A DNA stretch of 64,000 nucleotides from Ornithobacterium rhinotracheale. GTDB taxonomy: Bacteria; Bacteroidota; Bacteroidia; Flavobacteriales; Weeksellaceae. The notes beneath the pieces were generated by a model, which was not told the origin of the DNA, searched no databases, and saw only the letters and a program-made list of their open reading frames with translations. Shown here one piece after another: positions 22,509 to 32,294 of this stretch. The translations under genes and the position numbers were made by a program. The stretch is taken from assembly GCF_004088395.1 (NCBI RefSeq), contig NZ_CP035107.1, forward strand, positions 694,501 to 758,500. The letters are read 5' to 3'. The first letter of the stretch is position 1. Every line of letters begins with the position of its first letter.

Positions 22509-24719
22509 TTAAAAATTTAAATTCAATTTAGCATTAAAAAATCTCCCCGTCAATCGATTAGGCACGCCGTAAATCTTGGTGCTATTTACATCTTTTATCC
22601 ATTGGGTAGAGATGGTGTTTTTAATATCGAATACATTAAATACCTCTACACCCACCGAAAGATTTTTTAGCCCATGAAACAAATTATTGCCTAAATGTAT
22701 ATTTTTCTCTCGGTCGATTAAAACCTTAGAAAATCCAATATCTACGCGTTTATAATCGGGCAAATAGCTTGTGAAATCATACGGATTGGTGAAAATCGGA
22801 GCACCCGTAGGCAAGCCAGAGGCATAGATTAGATTAACATTCACTTTCAGACTTGGGTAAATGGGCATATAATCTTGAAAGAAGAGCGAAGCCTTGAATC
22901 TAGGGTCCGTGGGGCGCGGAATCCAGCCTTGCTCTCCGATGTTTTGTTCAGATTTGGCATAGGATAGACTTAGCCAAGAATCGGAACCAGGGATAAACTC
23001 GCCATACAATCGAGTGTCTATACCATAAGCACGCCCTGTGGCGTTATTTTCGGCAAAGTAGTGCATTCGTACATTGTCTATGTATATGGGGTTGAGGTCT
23101 TTAATATTTTTGTAGTATAATTCTGTGGTGAGCTTAAAGGGGCGATTCCACAGGAAGAATTCAAAATCGTGCCCTGCGATGAGTTGTACCGATTTTTGAG
23201 ATTTTACATTGAGATTTAAATCCCCATTAGGTTTTCTAAACTCTTTGTAGAATGGCGGCTGAGCGTAATACCCAGCGGCAAAGCGGAATATTTGGCTCGT
23301 TACCCAGTCAGGGCGAATAGCGATTTGTGCGCGCGGGCTTAGGTTTAATTCCTTATTTAAATCATTGTAAGTGCTTCTTATTCCAGCGTTTAATAATACT
23401 TTTGCTTCATTCCAGTAGAATTTTTTGCTCCATTGCAGAAACGCGGTATAGCGCTGCGTGGCGGTGCTGTGCCGTGATTGCATAGCGTAATTTAGGTGAA
23501 GTAGACTTTTATCCACCTCGCCGAGCAATAGTTTTTTTCGCGCTTGGCGTGGCGCATTATATCCTGCAGAATCAATCATTTGCCATTCATTTAGCATATC
23601 TTTTATATTCTCGCGTTGTGTGCCGAGCCCCCATTCAATAGCGGAATTATTATTAATTCGGAATTTTCCACGATGCTGAACGCCCATTACCAGCATATCC
23701 AAATCATTCCGAGCGTGGTCAATTTGTGCCGCCGCATCTGGTGTGGCAATTGGCTCCATAGTCTGAGGGTCTATGGTCTTTATGAAATAAGCGCCTTGAA
23801 TGTCAAAATACTCCTCCTCTTGGCTTTGGTATGAATACAAATCAAGCCCCAAATCCCAGTTGTTATTTGGTTTAAAATGAGTTGTTATAGCGCCAAAATT
23901 AGTAATGTATCGGTCTTTTTCATTCCCTTGGTAAAACACTTTTAGCTGAATAGGGCGCTGCAAGGTTCCGAAATTGGTCTCACGGCTGTGTGGCGTTTGC
24001 TGAAAGAGGCTATTATTAAGGTTCCCGATAAATCCTAAATGCCATTTGTCATTAATTTTATACTGAATATTAGCCTGAATGTCGTAAGATGATGGGGTAA
24101 ACTCCGTTTCGGTATCTTGTGTTTTAAGCAGGAGATTTCGGTTCAGGTATCGCGCGCCCACCAGTGCGCTTAGCTTTTTGTTTTTGCTGAGGCCTCCTAG
24201 GGTGAGGTTCCCGCCCATTAGGCTTAGCTGTGCGGAGAGTTCAAATTCTGTGGGGGTGCGGTAGATGACATCGAGCACAGAGCTCATCGCATCACCAAAC
24301 TGTGCCTCCCAGCCCCCAGGGAGGAAATTTACATTAGCCACCATATTGGGGTTTAGGAAGTTTAGCCCCTCCTGTGCTCCGTTTCTGATGAGCTGAGGTT
24401 TATAAATCTGAATACCGTTGGCATAAATCAAATTTTCGTCATAATTTCCGCCCCGTACCATATATTGCGAGCTAAGCTCTGTGTTCACGCTTACATAGGG
24501 CAGGGTTTTTAAAATATCGGTAAAGCTTCCCGTGAGTGAGGGTGCGTTTTTTGCCATTTCGGGGTTTATGTTTTCGGCGTAAATTTTTTCTTTTTCTTCC
24601 GCCTGAAAAACGATTTCGGGCAAATCCACTTTTTCGTTTTTATTCTCTTTTTTCACCTGTGCCCAAGTGCTTTGCGCCAAGATTAAAATGCTGAATGATG
24701 CTAGAAGTTGTTTTTTCAT
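22509..24719 (-). CDS. TonB-dependent outer-membrane receptor
   Basis: 736 aa with signal peptide MKKQLLASFSILILAQSTWAQ. The plug domain has SFTDILKTLPYVSVNTELSSQYMVRGGNYDENLIYANGIQIYKP, typical of TonB receptors, and the C-terminal barrel ends in ...RFFNAKLNLNF with a terminal Phe. There is no N-terminal carboxypeptidase-like domain and no SusD partner nearby, so it is not a SusC glycan porin. The substrate (metal chelate, vitamin or peptide) cannot be told. It ends a minus-strand run behind the M23 peptidase gene (9 bp gap). Confidence 0.9.
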   Translation of the reverse strand: MKKQLLASFSILILAQSTWAQVKKENKNEKVDLPEIVFQAEEKEKIYAENINPEMAKNAPSLTGSFTDILKTLPYVSVNTELSSQYMVRGGNYDENLIYANGIQIYKPQLIRNGAQEGLNFLNPNMVANVNFLPGGWEAQFGDAMSSVLDVIYRTPTEFELSAQLSLMGGNLTLGGLSKNKKLSALVGARYLNRNLLLKTQDTETEFTPSSYDIQANIQYKINDKWHLGFIGNLNNSLFQQTPHSRETNFGTLQRPIQLKVFYQGNEKDRYITNFGAITTHFKPNNNWDLGLDLYSYQSQEEEYFDIQGAYFIKTIDPQTMEPIATPDAAAQIDHARNDLDMLVMGVQHRGKFRINNNSAIEWGLGTQRENIKDMLNEWQMIDSAGYNAPRQARKKLLLGEVDKSLLHLNYAMQSRHSTATQRYTAFLQWSKKFYWNEAKVLLNAGIRSTYNDLNKELNLSPRAQIAIRPDWVTSQIFRFAAGYYAQPPFYKEFRKPNGDLNLNVKSQKSVQLIAGHDFEFFLWNRPFKLTTELYYKNIKDLNPIYIDNVRMHYFAENNATGRAYGIDTRLYGEFIPGSDSWLSLSYAKSEQNIGEQGWIPRPTDPRFKASLFFQDYMPIYPSLKVNVNLIYASGLPTGAPIFTNPYDFTSYLPDYKRVDIGFSKVLIDREKNIHLGNNLFHGLKNLSVGVEVFNVFDIKNTISTQWIKDVNSTKIYGVPNRLTGRFFNAKLNLNF

Positions 24720-24728
24720 AGAGAATAA

Positions 24729-26396
24729 TTATTGGTAAATAATGCTGGTAGAGTAGTGCGCCACATTTTGACTAAAATCTGTGATTTTCAGCTGGAATTG
24801 GTGCTTTCCAGGGCTTATATTTTCTTTGGCTAAATCGATATAGATTAATTTATTTTTCTTATCATACACGGGGATAGCCCATTTCCCATCAATGAAGGCA
24901 TCATATTTTTTAATGCCGCTTTGGCTATCTTTTACCCTAAAACTAATTCTACCATTTTTAGCCGAAAAAGTTTTAGTTTTATTTAAAAGTTGAATGCTTG
25001 GGGCTGTTTCATCAATATCAATTTTGAAAGCGCCAAAGTCTCTCACCTCTGCAATTAATTTCCCGTTCTGGTAAGTGGTGGGGAAGTAGTCGGTTACTTT
25101 TTTTCCTCCATAGTTATACTCTACGGCAATCACGGCCTTATCCACCTTGTGCGTGGGAATGTCCTTAGGCACTATGGCCAGCGTATAGAATTTGTGCAAA
25201 GGCACTTTGTCATTCTGAATATAATATCTGCCATTAGTCTTTCTGTATTCGAGGTTAAAGTCTTCGTAGAAGGATTGGGGCGGGAAGCTGAGTTCCACTT
25301 CGCCATTACTCCAATAATTTTCCCTATCCCAGTAGAGCCTATTTTTATTAGGTTTTTCGATGGGGCGGGTATTCCCTGCCTTGCCCACAAGGCTGAAAGT
25401 GCCTGTGCTGGTGTTACCCGCAAAATCGCTCACCACAATTTTGATGTTGTAGGTTTTTCCGTTGGCTAAATTCAGAATTCCATTATTTTTAGCCGATTTT
25501 ATCATACGAAGCTGGTTGCCAGGTTTTTTATATAATTGATAAATAAAGCCTTTGTTTGCCATGTATTGTGCATAATCCGTAAGGCAATTGATGTAGCGCG
25601 TTTCATCAAAACTAAATTGATCGGTTTTAAATTCAAAAATTAAATCATTGTTGGCATATACTTTAATATTATAGACGCCGTCCCAGTTTTCGGCTCCATT
25701 GATTTTGTCGTAAGTTTTAATTCCAAAAGCCACTTTACCCGTGGCATAAACAGGGTTTTTAAACTGAGTGCTACCCGTTAAATCATATCGTTTTTTGCCC
25801 GCCACATTTCCATTGAGTGCATAGATATACATACCATTAATCATAGGTTTTTGCGTGTCTGGAGTGGTGAGGCCAAACAAAAAAGGATTGATGGTTTCTT
25901 CGGTTTTAGTATCTCTGATTTCAAAATGCAAATGCGGCCCGCCCGAGCTGCCTGAATTTCCCGAAAGTGCAATCACATCGCCTTTTTTCACGGGAAGCGC
26001 ATCTTTGGGAGGCAAAACATTGATTTCAAATGATTTTAGTAAATGTTGCTGCTTGCGTGCGTAATCTTCTATTCTTCCTTTGAACTCTCTCAGGTGTGCA
26101 TACACAGAGGTATAGCCGTTTGGGTGTGTTACATACAAGCAGTATCCGTAACCCGAAGGCGAAATGTTGATTCTCGAAATATAGCCATCGCCAATGGCAT
26201 ACACATTTTTGCCTTCGCGTTGTTGAGTTTTGATGTCAATTCCTGAGTGGAAATGAAATCCACGAAGCTCGGCAAAATTCCCTGCCAAATAGCGTGGAAT
26301 GTCCAGTGGCGAACGAAAATCTTGCGGAAGTTTTTTGTTTTGCGCTTGGCTAAAGGTAATTAATAAAAGGAATATCGTGCGAAATAAAGTTTTCAT
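24729..26396 (-). CDS. Secreted M23 family metallopeptidase
   Basis: 555 aa from the ATG at 26396, which begins a clear signal peptide (MKTLFRTIFLLLITFSQAQ); the ATG at 26414 only adds six residues. The LytM domain at about 30-180 shows FHFHSGIDIKT (His and Asp zinc ligands) and SSGGPHLHFEIRDT (HxH). The rest is a set of beta-rich domains. It probably cuts peptidoglycan cross-bridges in the periplasm or acts as a division/shape factor. It shares the operon with holA upstream and the TonB receptor downstream. Confidence 0.9.
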   Translation of the reverse strand: MKTLFRTIFLLLITFSQAQNKKLPQDFRSPLDIPRYLAGNFAELRGFHFHSGIDIKTQQREGKNVYAIGDGYISRINISPSGYGYCLYVTHPNGYTSVYAHLREFKGRIEDYARKQQHLLKSFEINVLPPKDALPVKKGDVIALSGNSGSSGGPHLHFEIRDTKTEETINPFLFGLTTPDTQKPMINGMYIYALNGNVAGKKRYDLTGSTQFKNPVYATGKVAFGIKTYDKINGAENWDGVYNIKVYANNDLIFEFKTDQFSFDETRYINCLTDYAQYMANKGFIYQLYKKPGNQLRMIKSAKNNGILNLANGKTYNIKIVVSDFAGNTSTGTFSLVGKAGNTRPIEKPNKNRLYWDRENYWSNGEVELSFPPQSFYEDFNLEYRKTNGRYYIQNDKVPLHKFYTLAIVPKDIPTHKVDKAVIAVEYNYGGKKVTDYFPTTYQNGKLIAEVRDFGAFKIDIDETAPSIQLLNKTKTFSAKNGRISFRVKDSQSGIKKYDAFIDGKWAIPVYDKKNKLIYIDLAKENISPGKHQFQLKITDFSQNVAHYSTSIIYQ

Positions 26397-26416
26397 TCTT
26401 AAAATTTTCTGCAAAG

Positions 26417-27427
26417 TTAAATCTTGAAAGTTTTATATAAAAATTCTATCAAAATATCTTCGCCCGTGGTGCTGTTTGGGCTGCCGATTCCTTTGGATTT
26501 GGCATCGCTTTCGCGCAAAAACGAAATAATTCTCGAAACTTTCTTTACAGGATAATTTCGTGCCGCCAATTCATAATCTTTTACAAAATAAGGATTAATC
26601 TTCAAATTGGCCGCCACATTTCCACGACTTTTGTCGAGCAGCGAGTGGTAGAGCAAAAGATTAGAAAAGAAATTAAACAAAGCAGAATTGGTTACGATAA
26701 TAGGATTGTCTTTTGGATTTTTGCCAAAATATTTAGCAATGCTAAAAGCCTTTAATTGATTTTTTTCGGCAATAGCCGCCACCAATTCAAAATTGTTGTA
26801 ATCCTTGCTAATTCCAATATTTTTCTCAATAAATTCAGGCGAAACTTCTTCTCCGTTCTTTATTACCGAGGCAATTTTCGCCATTTCATTTTGGATTCTT
26901 GAAAGGTCGTTCCCGATGAATTCCGTGAGTAGAAATTTAACTTTTGGGTGCAATTTTAAGCCTAAAGATTGCGCTTGCGAATCGATGAAAGCGGGCAATT
27001 GGTTTTCGTACATTTTTTTGGATTCCGCTACCACGCCCGTTTTTTTGATATTTTTTAAAAAAGCACTACGCCCGTCGGGTTTTTTATTTTTAAAATTAAA
27101 AACCACAATGCTCGTAGGTACGGGGTCTTCGGCATAGGTGGCAAAATTGGTCATCGTGCGGCTCAAGTGCTGCGCTTCTTTGATAACGATGAGCTGTCGT
27201 TCAGCCATTACGGGAAATTGTTTGGCTTGCATCACCACATCTTCTATACTAATTTCGTTGCCATAAAAAATATGCTCGTTAAAGGCTTTTTCTTCTTTGG
27301 AAAGCGCATTTTTGATGATTTCTTGGGTCAAAACATCTATAAAATACGGCTCATCTCCCCAGAAAAAATAAATCGGTTGAAATCTTTTGTTTTGTATATC
27401 TTTGCGTATGCTTTCAAACTCTTTCAT
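26417..27427 (-). CDS. holA: DNA polymerase III subunit delta
   Basis: 336 aa from ATG 27427 (MKEFESIRKDIQNKRFQPIYFFWGDEPYFIDVLTQEI), the standard HolA start; a longer frame to 27535 would overlap the divergent neighbour. It opens the sliding clamp in the clamp loader. FFWGDEPY, the degenerate P-loop region, and IGISKDYNNFELVAAIAEKN fit the family. Its start overlaps the start of the divergent HsdR-N-like gene by 20 bp. Confidence 0.9.
   Translation of the reverse strand: MKEFESIRKDIQNKRFQPIYFFWGDEPYFIDVLTQEIIKNALSKEEKAFNEHIFYGNEISIEDVVMQAKQFPVMAERQLIVIKEAQHLSRTMTNFATYAEDPVPTSIVVFNFKNKKPDGRSAFLKNIKKTGVVAESKKMYENQLPAFIDSQAQSLGLKLHPKVKFLLTEFIGNDLSRIQNEMAKIASVIKNGEEVSPEFIEKNIGISKDYNNFELVAAIAEKNQLKAFSIAKYFGKNPKDNPIIVTNSALFNFFSNLLLYHSLLDKSRGNVAANLKINPYFVKDYELAARNYPVKKVSRIISFLRESDAKSKGIGSPNSTTGEDILIEFLYKTFKI
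27377..27404 (+). promoter_or_regulatory. Promoter of the HsdR-N-like gene
   Basis: TTG (27377-27379), 17-bp spacer, TATCTTTG (27397-27404). The ATG follows three bases later, which predicts a near-leaderless mRNA. It lies inside the 5' region of the opposite holA gene. Confidence 0.55.
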
Positions 27428-27872
27428 AAAACTGCCCGTTCTAAATTTTCCCGAAAAATACCAATTTCGTATCAAAAAAACGGAAAAAACCACATTTATT
27501 TTTTGTTCGTGGCGAAAAAAATGGCTCGTGCTCACGCCCGAAGAGTGGGTGCGCCAGCATGTGCTACAGTTTTTGGTTCGAAGTTTAAACTACAGACCAG
27601 AAAGCATAGGAACGGAAATCCCTGTAAAAATCAACGGACTGCCACAGCGAGCCGATTGCATTGTTTACCAAAAGGCACAACCCTTTATTTTGTGCGAATG
27701 CAAAAAGCCCGAAGTGAAAATCACGCAAAAAACCATGGATCAAATCCTGCGATATAATCAAGAAATCCGTGCGCCGTGGATTTATTTAACCAATGGCATT
27801 CAGCATATTGTCGCTCAGTGGAATGATGGGGAAATTCAATTTCAGCCATTTTTGCCTGAAAACCATAATTAA
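27408..27872 (+). CDS. HsdR N-terminal-type nuclease domain protein (stand-alone)
   Basis: 154 aa from ATG 27408 (MLSNSFIKLPVLNFPEKYQFRIKK). It contains the HSDR_N_2-type fold seen in type I restriction subunits: WLVLTPEEWVRQHVLQFLV, then GLPQRADCIVYQKAQPFILCECKKPEVKITQKTMDQILRYN, with a PD-(D/E)xK-like D...ExK pattern (RADCIVY / CECKKP). It lacks the helicase part. Such stand-alone copies are common in Bacteroidetes core genomes; the role is unknown. No modification or specificity genes lie nearby, so it is not a restriction system by itself. Confidence 0.8.
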   Translation: MLSNSFIKLPVLNFPEKYQFRIKKTEKTTFIFCSWRKKWLVLTPEEWVRQHVLQFLVRSLNYRPESIGTEIPVKINGLPQRADCIVYQKAQPFILCECKKPEVKITQKTMDQILRYNQEIRAPWIYLTNGIQHIVAQWNDGEIQFQPFLPENHN

Positions 27873-27945
27873 AGGCATTTTTATCATCATTAAATGCCTA
27901 AACGAGTTTTAGCCTTGTATTTTTAATTAAAAATCAGATTAAAAC

Positions 27946-27977
27946 AATTCCGCACTCGGCTTTGCCGAGCGGGGAAT
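27946..27977. terminator. Hairpin after the HsdR-N-like gene
   Basis: AATTCC..CTCGGC and GCCGAG..GGAATT pair around TTT. On the minus strand a TTGTTTTAATC stretch follows. It could end transcripts from either side. Confidence 0.5.
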
Positions 27978-28006
27978 TTATTGTGAAAAATCTTTTTTAA
28001 TCTTAT

Positions 28007-28231
28007 CTATTTTCTATAAGATTGAATGTTGTTTTTAAACGGCTTAAATTTAGCTCTCGATTTGGTTATGAAATAAGCAAAAGCACCTATAAGTGGGAAG
28101 AAAAATACGACCAAAATCCATAAAGTGCTGTATTCCCTTTTTGTTTTAATGCAGTCTACAATAGCCCAAACGCTTAAAAAAGCACCAAGAATTAAATAAA
28201 TTGCGACTAAAATTTCTGATAAATTGTTCAT
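28007..28231 (-). CDS. PLDc_N-type two-span membrane protein
   Basis: 74 aa. Two membrane helices (EILVAIYLILGAFLSVWAIVDCI and STLWILVVFFFPLIGAFAYFIT) are joined by a short basic loop with KTKREYS. This is the phospholipase D-nuclease N-terminal (PLDc_N) pattern found alone in many small bacterial proteins. No catalytic domain is attached, and the function is unknown. It is a single gene between two plus-strand genes. Confidence 0.75.
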   Translation of the reverse strand: MNNLSEILVAIYLILGAFLSVWAIVDCIKTKREYSTLWILVVFFFPLIGAFAYFITKSRAKFKPFKNNIQSYRK

Positions 28232-28426
28232 AATTTTTTGATTTGCTCAGCGCAATATATTTAATAATCATGGAAATTCCAAATAATTAATATTTGAAAA
28301 TGTATTAAAAATCGATTTTTATCTTTTCTTGCTTGAAATGGGGTATTGAATAGGGGTGTTTGAGTTGAAAAAGTATTAAAAATTAAATTTACCCCTATTT
28401 TTTATAGGGTAATTTGTTTGAATTTG

Positions 28427-28434
28427 TATATTTG
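28427..28434 (+). promoter_or_regulatory. -7 element of glnN with upstream hairpin
   Basis: TATATTTG fits TAnnTTTG, 20 bases before the ATG. An inverted repeat ACCCcTAT/ATAGGGT lies at 28391-28410, about where a regulator could bind. Confidence 0.45.
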
Positions 28435-28454
28435 CGAGCGAACTAAAAGAAATA

Positions 28455-30644
28455 TTGATGTCAACCTTACGATTTAATGCCTTAGAAAGGCTCGCCAGCA
28501 TTCCGTATAGAAAGTTTAAAGTAGAAAAAAAACTTTCAGAATATTTTTGTGAAAATGTTTTTACGCTCGAGAAAATGCGTGAATATCTCACCAAATCAGC
28601 TTTCCAAGAAATGGTAGAAACCGTGGAACGCGGTAAAAATATTGATCGCTCCATTGCCGACCAAATCGCCACCGCTATGAAAGATTGGGCTTTGTCCAAG
28701 GGCGTTACGCACTACACCCACTGGTTTCAGCCACTTACGGGAGCCACGGCAGAAAAACACGACTCGTTTTTCTCTCCTATCGAGGGCAATCGTGGGATTG
28801 AGCGATTTAATGGCGGAATGCTCATTCAGCAGGAGCCCGATGCTTCAAGCTTCCCTAATGGCGGAATTCGGAATACTTTTGAGGCGCGCGGGTACACCGC
28901 TTGGGACCCCACTTCGCCCGCTTTTATCATTGATACTACTTTGTGCATTCCCTCGGTATTTATTTCCTACACGGGCGAAACTTTGGATTACAAAACGCCC
29001 CTTTTGCGTGCCATTCAGGCGATAGATAATGCCGCTGGTGATGTGATGCGCTCTTACTTTGATAAAAATGTAAAAAAAGTACAGACTACGCTCGGCTGGG
29101 AGCAGGAATACTTCTTGGTAGATGCAGGGCTGGCAAGCGCTCGCCCCGATATAGGGCTCACTGGGCGCACTTTGCTGGGGCACCCGCCGGCCAAGGGGCA
29201 ACAGCTGGACGACCATTATTTCGGTTCCATTCCGTTTAGAGCCATTAATTATATGAAGGAGCTAGAAGTGGAGTGTATGAAACTGGGAATCCCCGTTACT
29301 ACGCGCCATAATGAGGTGGCACCCAATCAATTTGAGCTGGCGCCGATGTTTGAAGAGGCCAATTTAGCCGTAGACCATAATTCTCTTTTAATGGACATTA
29401 TGGGCAGGGTAGCCTCTAAGCACCAACTAAAAGTATTGCTACACGAAAAGCCTTTTGCCGATGTAAATGGCTCTGGAAAGCACAACAACTGGTCGCTAGC
29501 TACCGATAAAGGCGACAACCTCCTGAGCCCAGGGAAAAACCCGAAGCAAAATTTACAATTCCTTACCTTCTTTATTAATACCATTATGGCGGTGCATAAT
29601 TACGGCGACCTAATCCGCTCGGCCATTGCCTCCGCCACGAACGACCACCGTTTGGGAGGGCACGAGGCGCCGCCCGCCATTATGTCCGTATTCATAGGCT
29701 CGCAGCTCAGAGAAGTTTTAGACGAATTGGAAAAAGTAACCAAAGGCAAGCTCAGCGCAGGCGAAAAAACAGATTTAAAGCTAAATTTAGTGGGTAAAAT
29801 TCCTGAAATTCTACTAGATAATACCGATAGAAACCGCACCTCGCCCTTTGCCTTTACAGGGAATAAATTTGAAGTGCGTGCCGTGGGGGCCTCTGCCAAT
29901 TGCGCCGAAATCATCATCACAATGAATACCATTATGGCAGAGCAGCTTAAAACTTTTAAAAAGAAAGTAGATGCCTTAATTGCCAAAGGATTAAAGAAAG
30001 ATGAAGCCATATTCAATCAGCTGCGCGATGATGTGAAAGCCTGCAAAAAAATCCTCTTTGAAGGCGATGGATACTCCGAGGAATGGCGCAAAGAAGCCCA
30101 AAAACGCGGCCTTAAAAACCTGCGAACCACCCCAGAGGCACTCCGTGTGGAGTTGGAGAAAAAGAATGTAAAAGTGTTCGTAGAAAATGGCGTGTACAAT
30201 GAGCGCGAAATCAAGGCGCGAAATGAAATTAAGCTCGAAAAATACATAAATCTCATCGCGATAGAATCCCGCGTGCTAGCCGATTTGTCTAGAAATCACA
30301 TTTTGCCCACCGCCATAAGGTATCAAAATCAATTGCTTGAAAATGTGCGCGGAATGAAGGAAATCTTCGGTGAGGCTTACCAAGAATACGCCAAAGACCA
30401 ATTGGATTTAATCAAAGAAATCTCAGGACACCACGCAAAGATTAAGGACCTCGTTTCGCAGCTGAGGGAAATCCGTGCCGAGGCCAAGCAAATGGCTACC
30501 GCACAGGAGAAGGCAGACCATTATTGTTTTGTCTTAGTCCCAAAATTAGAGGAAATTCGCCAGCATGTAGATGCTCTCGAAATGCGAATAGATGATGAAA
30601 TGTGGCCGCTACCTAAATACAGAGAGCTTTTATTTATGCGCTAG
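28455..30644 (+). CDS. glnN: Glutamine synthetase type III
   Basis: 729 aa, the normal length of GSIII. It makes glutamine from glutamate, ammonia and ATP. Conserved landmarks: LTGATAEKHDSFF, GWEQEYFLVD, GKQHNNWSLAT-like GSGKHNNWSL, VTTRHNEVAPNQFELAPMFEEANLAVDHN and DRNRTSPFAFTGNKFE. The C-terminal helical region (from about 560) is characteristic. It stands alone with its own promoter and terminator. Confidence 0.96.
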   Translation: MMSTLRFNALERLASIPYRKFKVEKKLSEYFCENVFTLEKMREYLTKSAFQEMVETVERGKNIDRSIADQIATAMKDWALSKGVTHYTHWFQPLTGATAEKHDSFFSPIEGNRGIERFNGGMLIQQEPDASSFPNGGIRNTFEARGYTAWDPTSPAFIIDTTLCIPSVFISYTGETLDYKTPLLRAIQAIDNAAGDVMRSYFDKNVKKVQTTLGWEQEYFLVDAGLASARPDIGLTGRTLLGHPPAKGQQLDDHYFGSIPFRAINYMKELEVECMKLGIPVTTRHNEVAPNQFELAPMFEEANLAVDHNSLLMDIMGRVASKHQLKVLLHEKPFADVNGSGKHNNWSLATDKGDNLLSPGKNPKQNLQFLTFFINTIMAVHNYGDLIRSAIASATNDHRLGGHEAPPAIMSVFIGSQLREVLDELEKVTKGKLSAGEKTDLKLNLVGKIPEILLDNTDRNRTSPFAFTGNKFEVRAVGASANCAEIIITMNTIMAEQLKTFKKKVDALIAKGLKKDEAIFNQLRDDVKACKKILFEGDGYSEEWRKEAQKRGLKNLRTTPEALRVELEKKNVKVFVENGVYNEREIKARNEIKLEKYINLIAIESRVLADLSRNHILPTAIRYQNQLLENVRGMKEIFGEAYQEYAKDQLDLIKEISGHHAKIKDLVSQLREIRAEAKQMATAQEKADHYCFVLVPKLEEIRQHVDALEMRIDDEMWPLPKYRELLFMR

Positions 30645-30663
30645 CGTGCTAAGCATACCAAGC

Positions 30664-30697
30664 AATGGGCTGTGAAATATATCATAGCCCATTTTTA
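30664..30697 (+). terminator. Rho-independent terminator of glnN
   Basis: AATGGGCT(GTGA) and (TCAT)AGCCCATT form a stem followed by TTTTTAG. It lies 20 bp after the glnN stop. Confidence 0.7.
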
Positions 30698-30731
30698 GTA
30701 TAAAGGCGTATTTTTGTCAAAAAAAAGAGAA

Positions 30732-32003
30732 ATGAAGAAAATCGCAGGAATTTGTGCAATAGCCCTATTGAGCCTACAAGCAAGCGCGCAGCAGAGGCAT
30801 TTGCGCCTTAATTTTGATGAGGGAAAATCCTATATTCAGGCTAATGTAAGGGGACAGTTTTGGGCAAGATACGCCCACTTAAACCCAGGGAGTACCCTAA
30901 ATGGTGAGCCTGCAAGCCATAGTATGGACTTTTCTATGCGGAGATTGCGCCTAGGCATTCAGTCTAAAATAGGGGAGAAATTCTATATTTTTACCCAAGT
31001 GGGAGGCAACAATATCAATCAAAATACGATTAATAATTTCCGCGTGCAGCTCATAGATTTGCACGCAGACTATACATTCAGCCCTGCATTTGCGCTTGGA
31101 GTGGGCAAAAGTAGTTGGGGCGCAAGTAGCCGAATGTCCTCATTTAGTAATGGGAATTTGCTCAATTTAGACGCGGGAGTTTTTTCTATTTTCACTTTAA
31201 ATAAGCAAGATGATTTAGGGCGGAGCTTAGGCATTTATGCCAAAGGGAAAATTGGCAAGTGGGATTACCGAGTAGCCCTCGCAGCACCAGCATTTAATAA
31301 AACCACCACGGCCAGCGAGAGCAAAGTGGACTATGCCGTTAATAATCCCAAAAAGCGCATTTCGGGCTATCTTAAATATGAATTTTGGGACAAAGAAAGC
31401 AACCTTAACCCATTCAGTGGAGCGGCAGGCACTTACCTAGGGGCTAAAAACATTTTAAGCATAGGAGTAGGGGGCGCCTATCAGCCCGAAATGATGCAGA
31501 AAGGCATAGCACCTAATTTGCAATATTTTGATTATAAAAACCTCTCTGCCGATGTATTTATGGAGAAAAAAATATCTGAAAGAGGCGACGCATTAACCAC
31601 CTATTTAGGCTATTATTACACCGATTTTGGAGATGATTATGTGAGAAATGTAGGCCCAAATGATATTGCCGACAGGGGCGGAACAAGTTTTAATGGAAAA
31701 GGTGTGCAGGAACCCATGATGGGAACGGGAAACACCTTGTATTGGAATATTGGTTATCTGTTGCCAAAAAGCGGAACCCATGATGTGAGAATCCAGCCAA
31801 ATGTAGGTTTGCGTTATGCCAATTACAAAGGATTGAAAGATGTAGCCGTGAGCTACAACGCCGGCGTAAACCTCTATCTCAACGGGCAGGCGAGCAAATT
31901 ATCGCTAGGCTATGCCAATCGACCTATTTTTGATGCGGTGAGCAAAGAGGTGAGCGAGAGAAAAGATATGATTGTTCTGCAATATCAGTTTGAGATTAGA
32001 TAA
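30732..32003 (+). CDS. Outer-membrane porin-like beta-barrel protein
   Basis: 423 aa from ATG 30732, which opens the signal peptide MKKIAGICAIALLSLQASAQ. Many alternating strands with Gly and aromatic residues follow (RGQFWARYAHLNPGS; SMRRLRLGIQSKIGEKFYIFTQVGG; GKWDYRVALAAPAFN), ending YQFEIR. This fits phosphate-selective porin O/P-like barrels of Bacteroidetes. The substrate is unknown. It lies alone, between glnN and a tRNA gene. Confidence 0.8.
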   Translation: MKKIAGICAIALLSLQASAQQRHLRLNFDEGKSYIQANVRGQFWARYAHLNPGSTLNGEPASHSMDFSMRRLRLGIQSKIGEKFYIFTQVGGNNINQNTINNFRVQLIDLHADYTFSPAFALGVGKSSWGASSRMSSFSNGNLLNLDAGVFSIFTLNKQDDLGRSLGIYAKGKIGKWDYRVALAAPAFNKTTTASESKVDYAVNNPKKRISGYLKYEFWDKESNLNPFSGAAGTYLGAKNILSIGVGGAYQPEMMQKGIAPNLQYFDYKNLSADVFMEKKISERGDALTTYLGYYYTDFGDDYVRNVGPNDIADRGGTSFNGKGVQEPMMGTGNTLYWNIGYLLPKSGTHDVRIQPNVGLRYANYKGLKDVAVSYNAGVNLYLNGQASKLSLGYANRPIFDAVSKEVSERKDMIVLQYQFEIR

Positions 32004-32024
32004 AAAGGAACTGTTTTAAAAATA

Positions 32025-32056
32025 AAATCCGTCAAAATCTATATTTTGACGGATTT
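32025..32056 (+). terminator. Terminator of the porin-like gene
   Basis: AAATCCGTCAAAAT and ATTTTGACGGATTT form a 14-bp stem around CTAT, followed by TTTTATTTT. Confidence 0.85.
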
Positions 32057-32149
32057 TTTATTTTCGATAATCTCTAAAAATAGTATTTTGTAATATTTCG
32101 CAATAAAAAAACCATTGAAAATCAGAGATAATCAATGGCTTTAATTGAG

Positions 32150-32224
32150 GGTGACCAATGGGTCTCGAACCCACGACCTCTGGAACCACAATCCAGCGCT
32201 CTAACCAACTGAGCTATGGTCACC
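32150..32224 (-). tRNA. tRNA-His (anticodon GTG)
   Basis: The minus-strand sequence folds as a full cloverleaf. Acceptor GTGACCA/TGGTCAC with extra 5' G-1 and discriminator C73 (the His identity pair), D-loop TAGCTCAGTTGGTTAGAGC, anticodon stem CTGGA-TT-GTG-GT-TCCAG, T-loop GGTTCGAGACC. CCA is not encoded. Confidence 0.96.
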
Positions 32225-32294
32225 ATGTTTGCTTTTGCGAGTGCAAATATAGTGATTTTTTTTTAACTGAAAAATAAAAATAAAAAAAACTATA

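Noticed and set aside
27408-27872. A type I restriction system
   Set aside because: Only an HsdR N-terminal-type domain is present; no helicase part and no HsdM or HsdS genes nearby.
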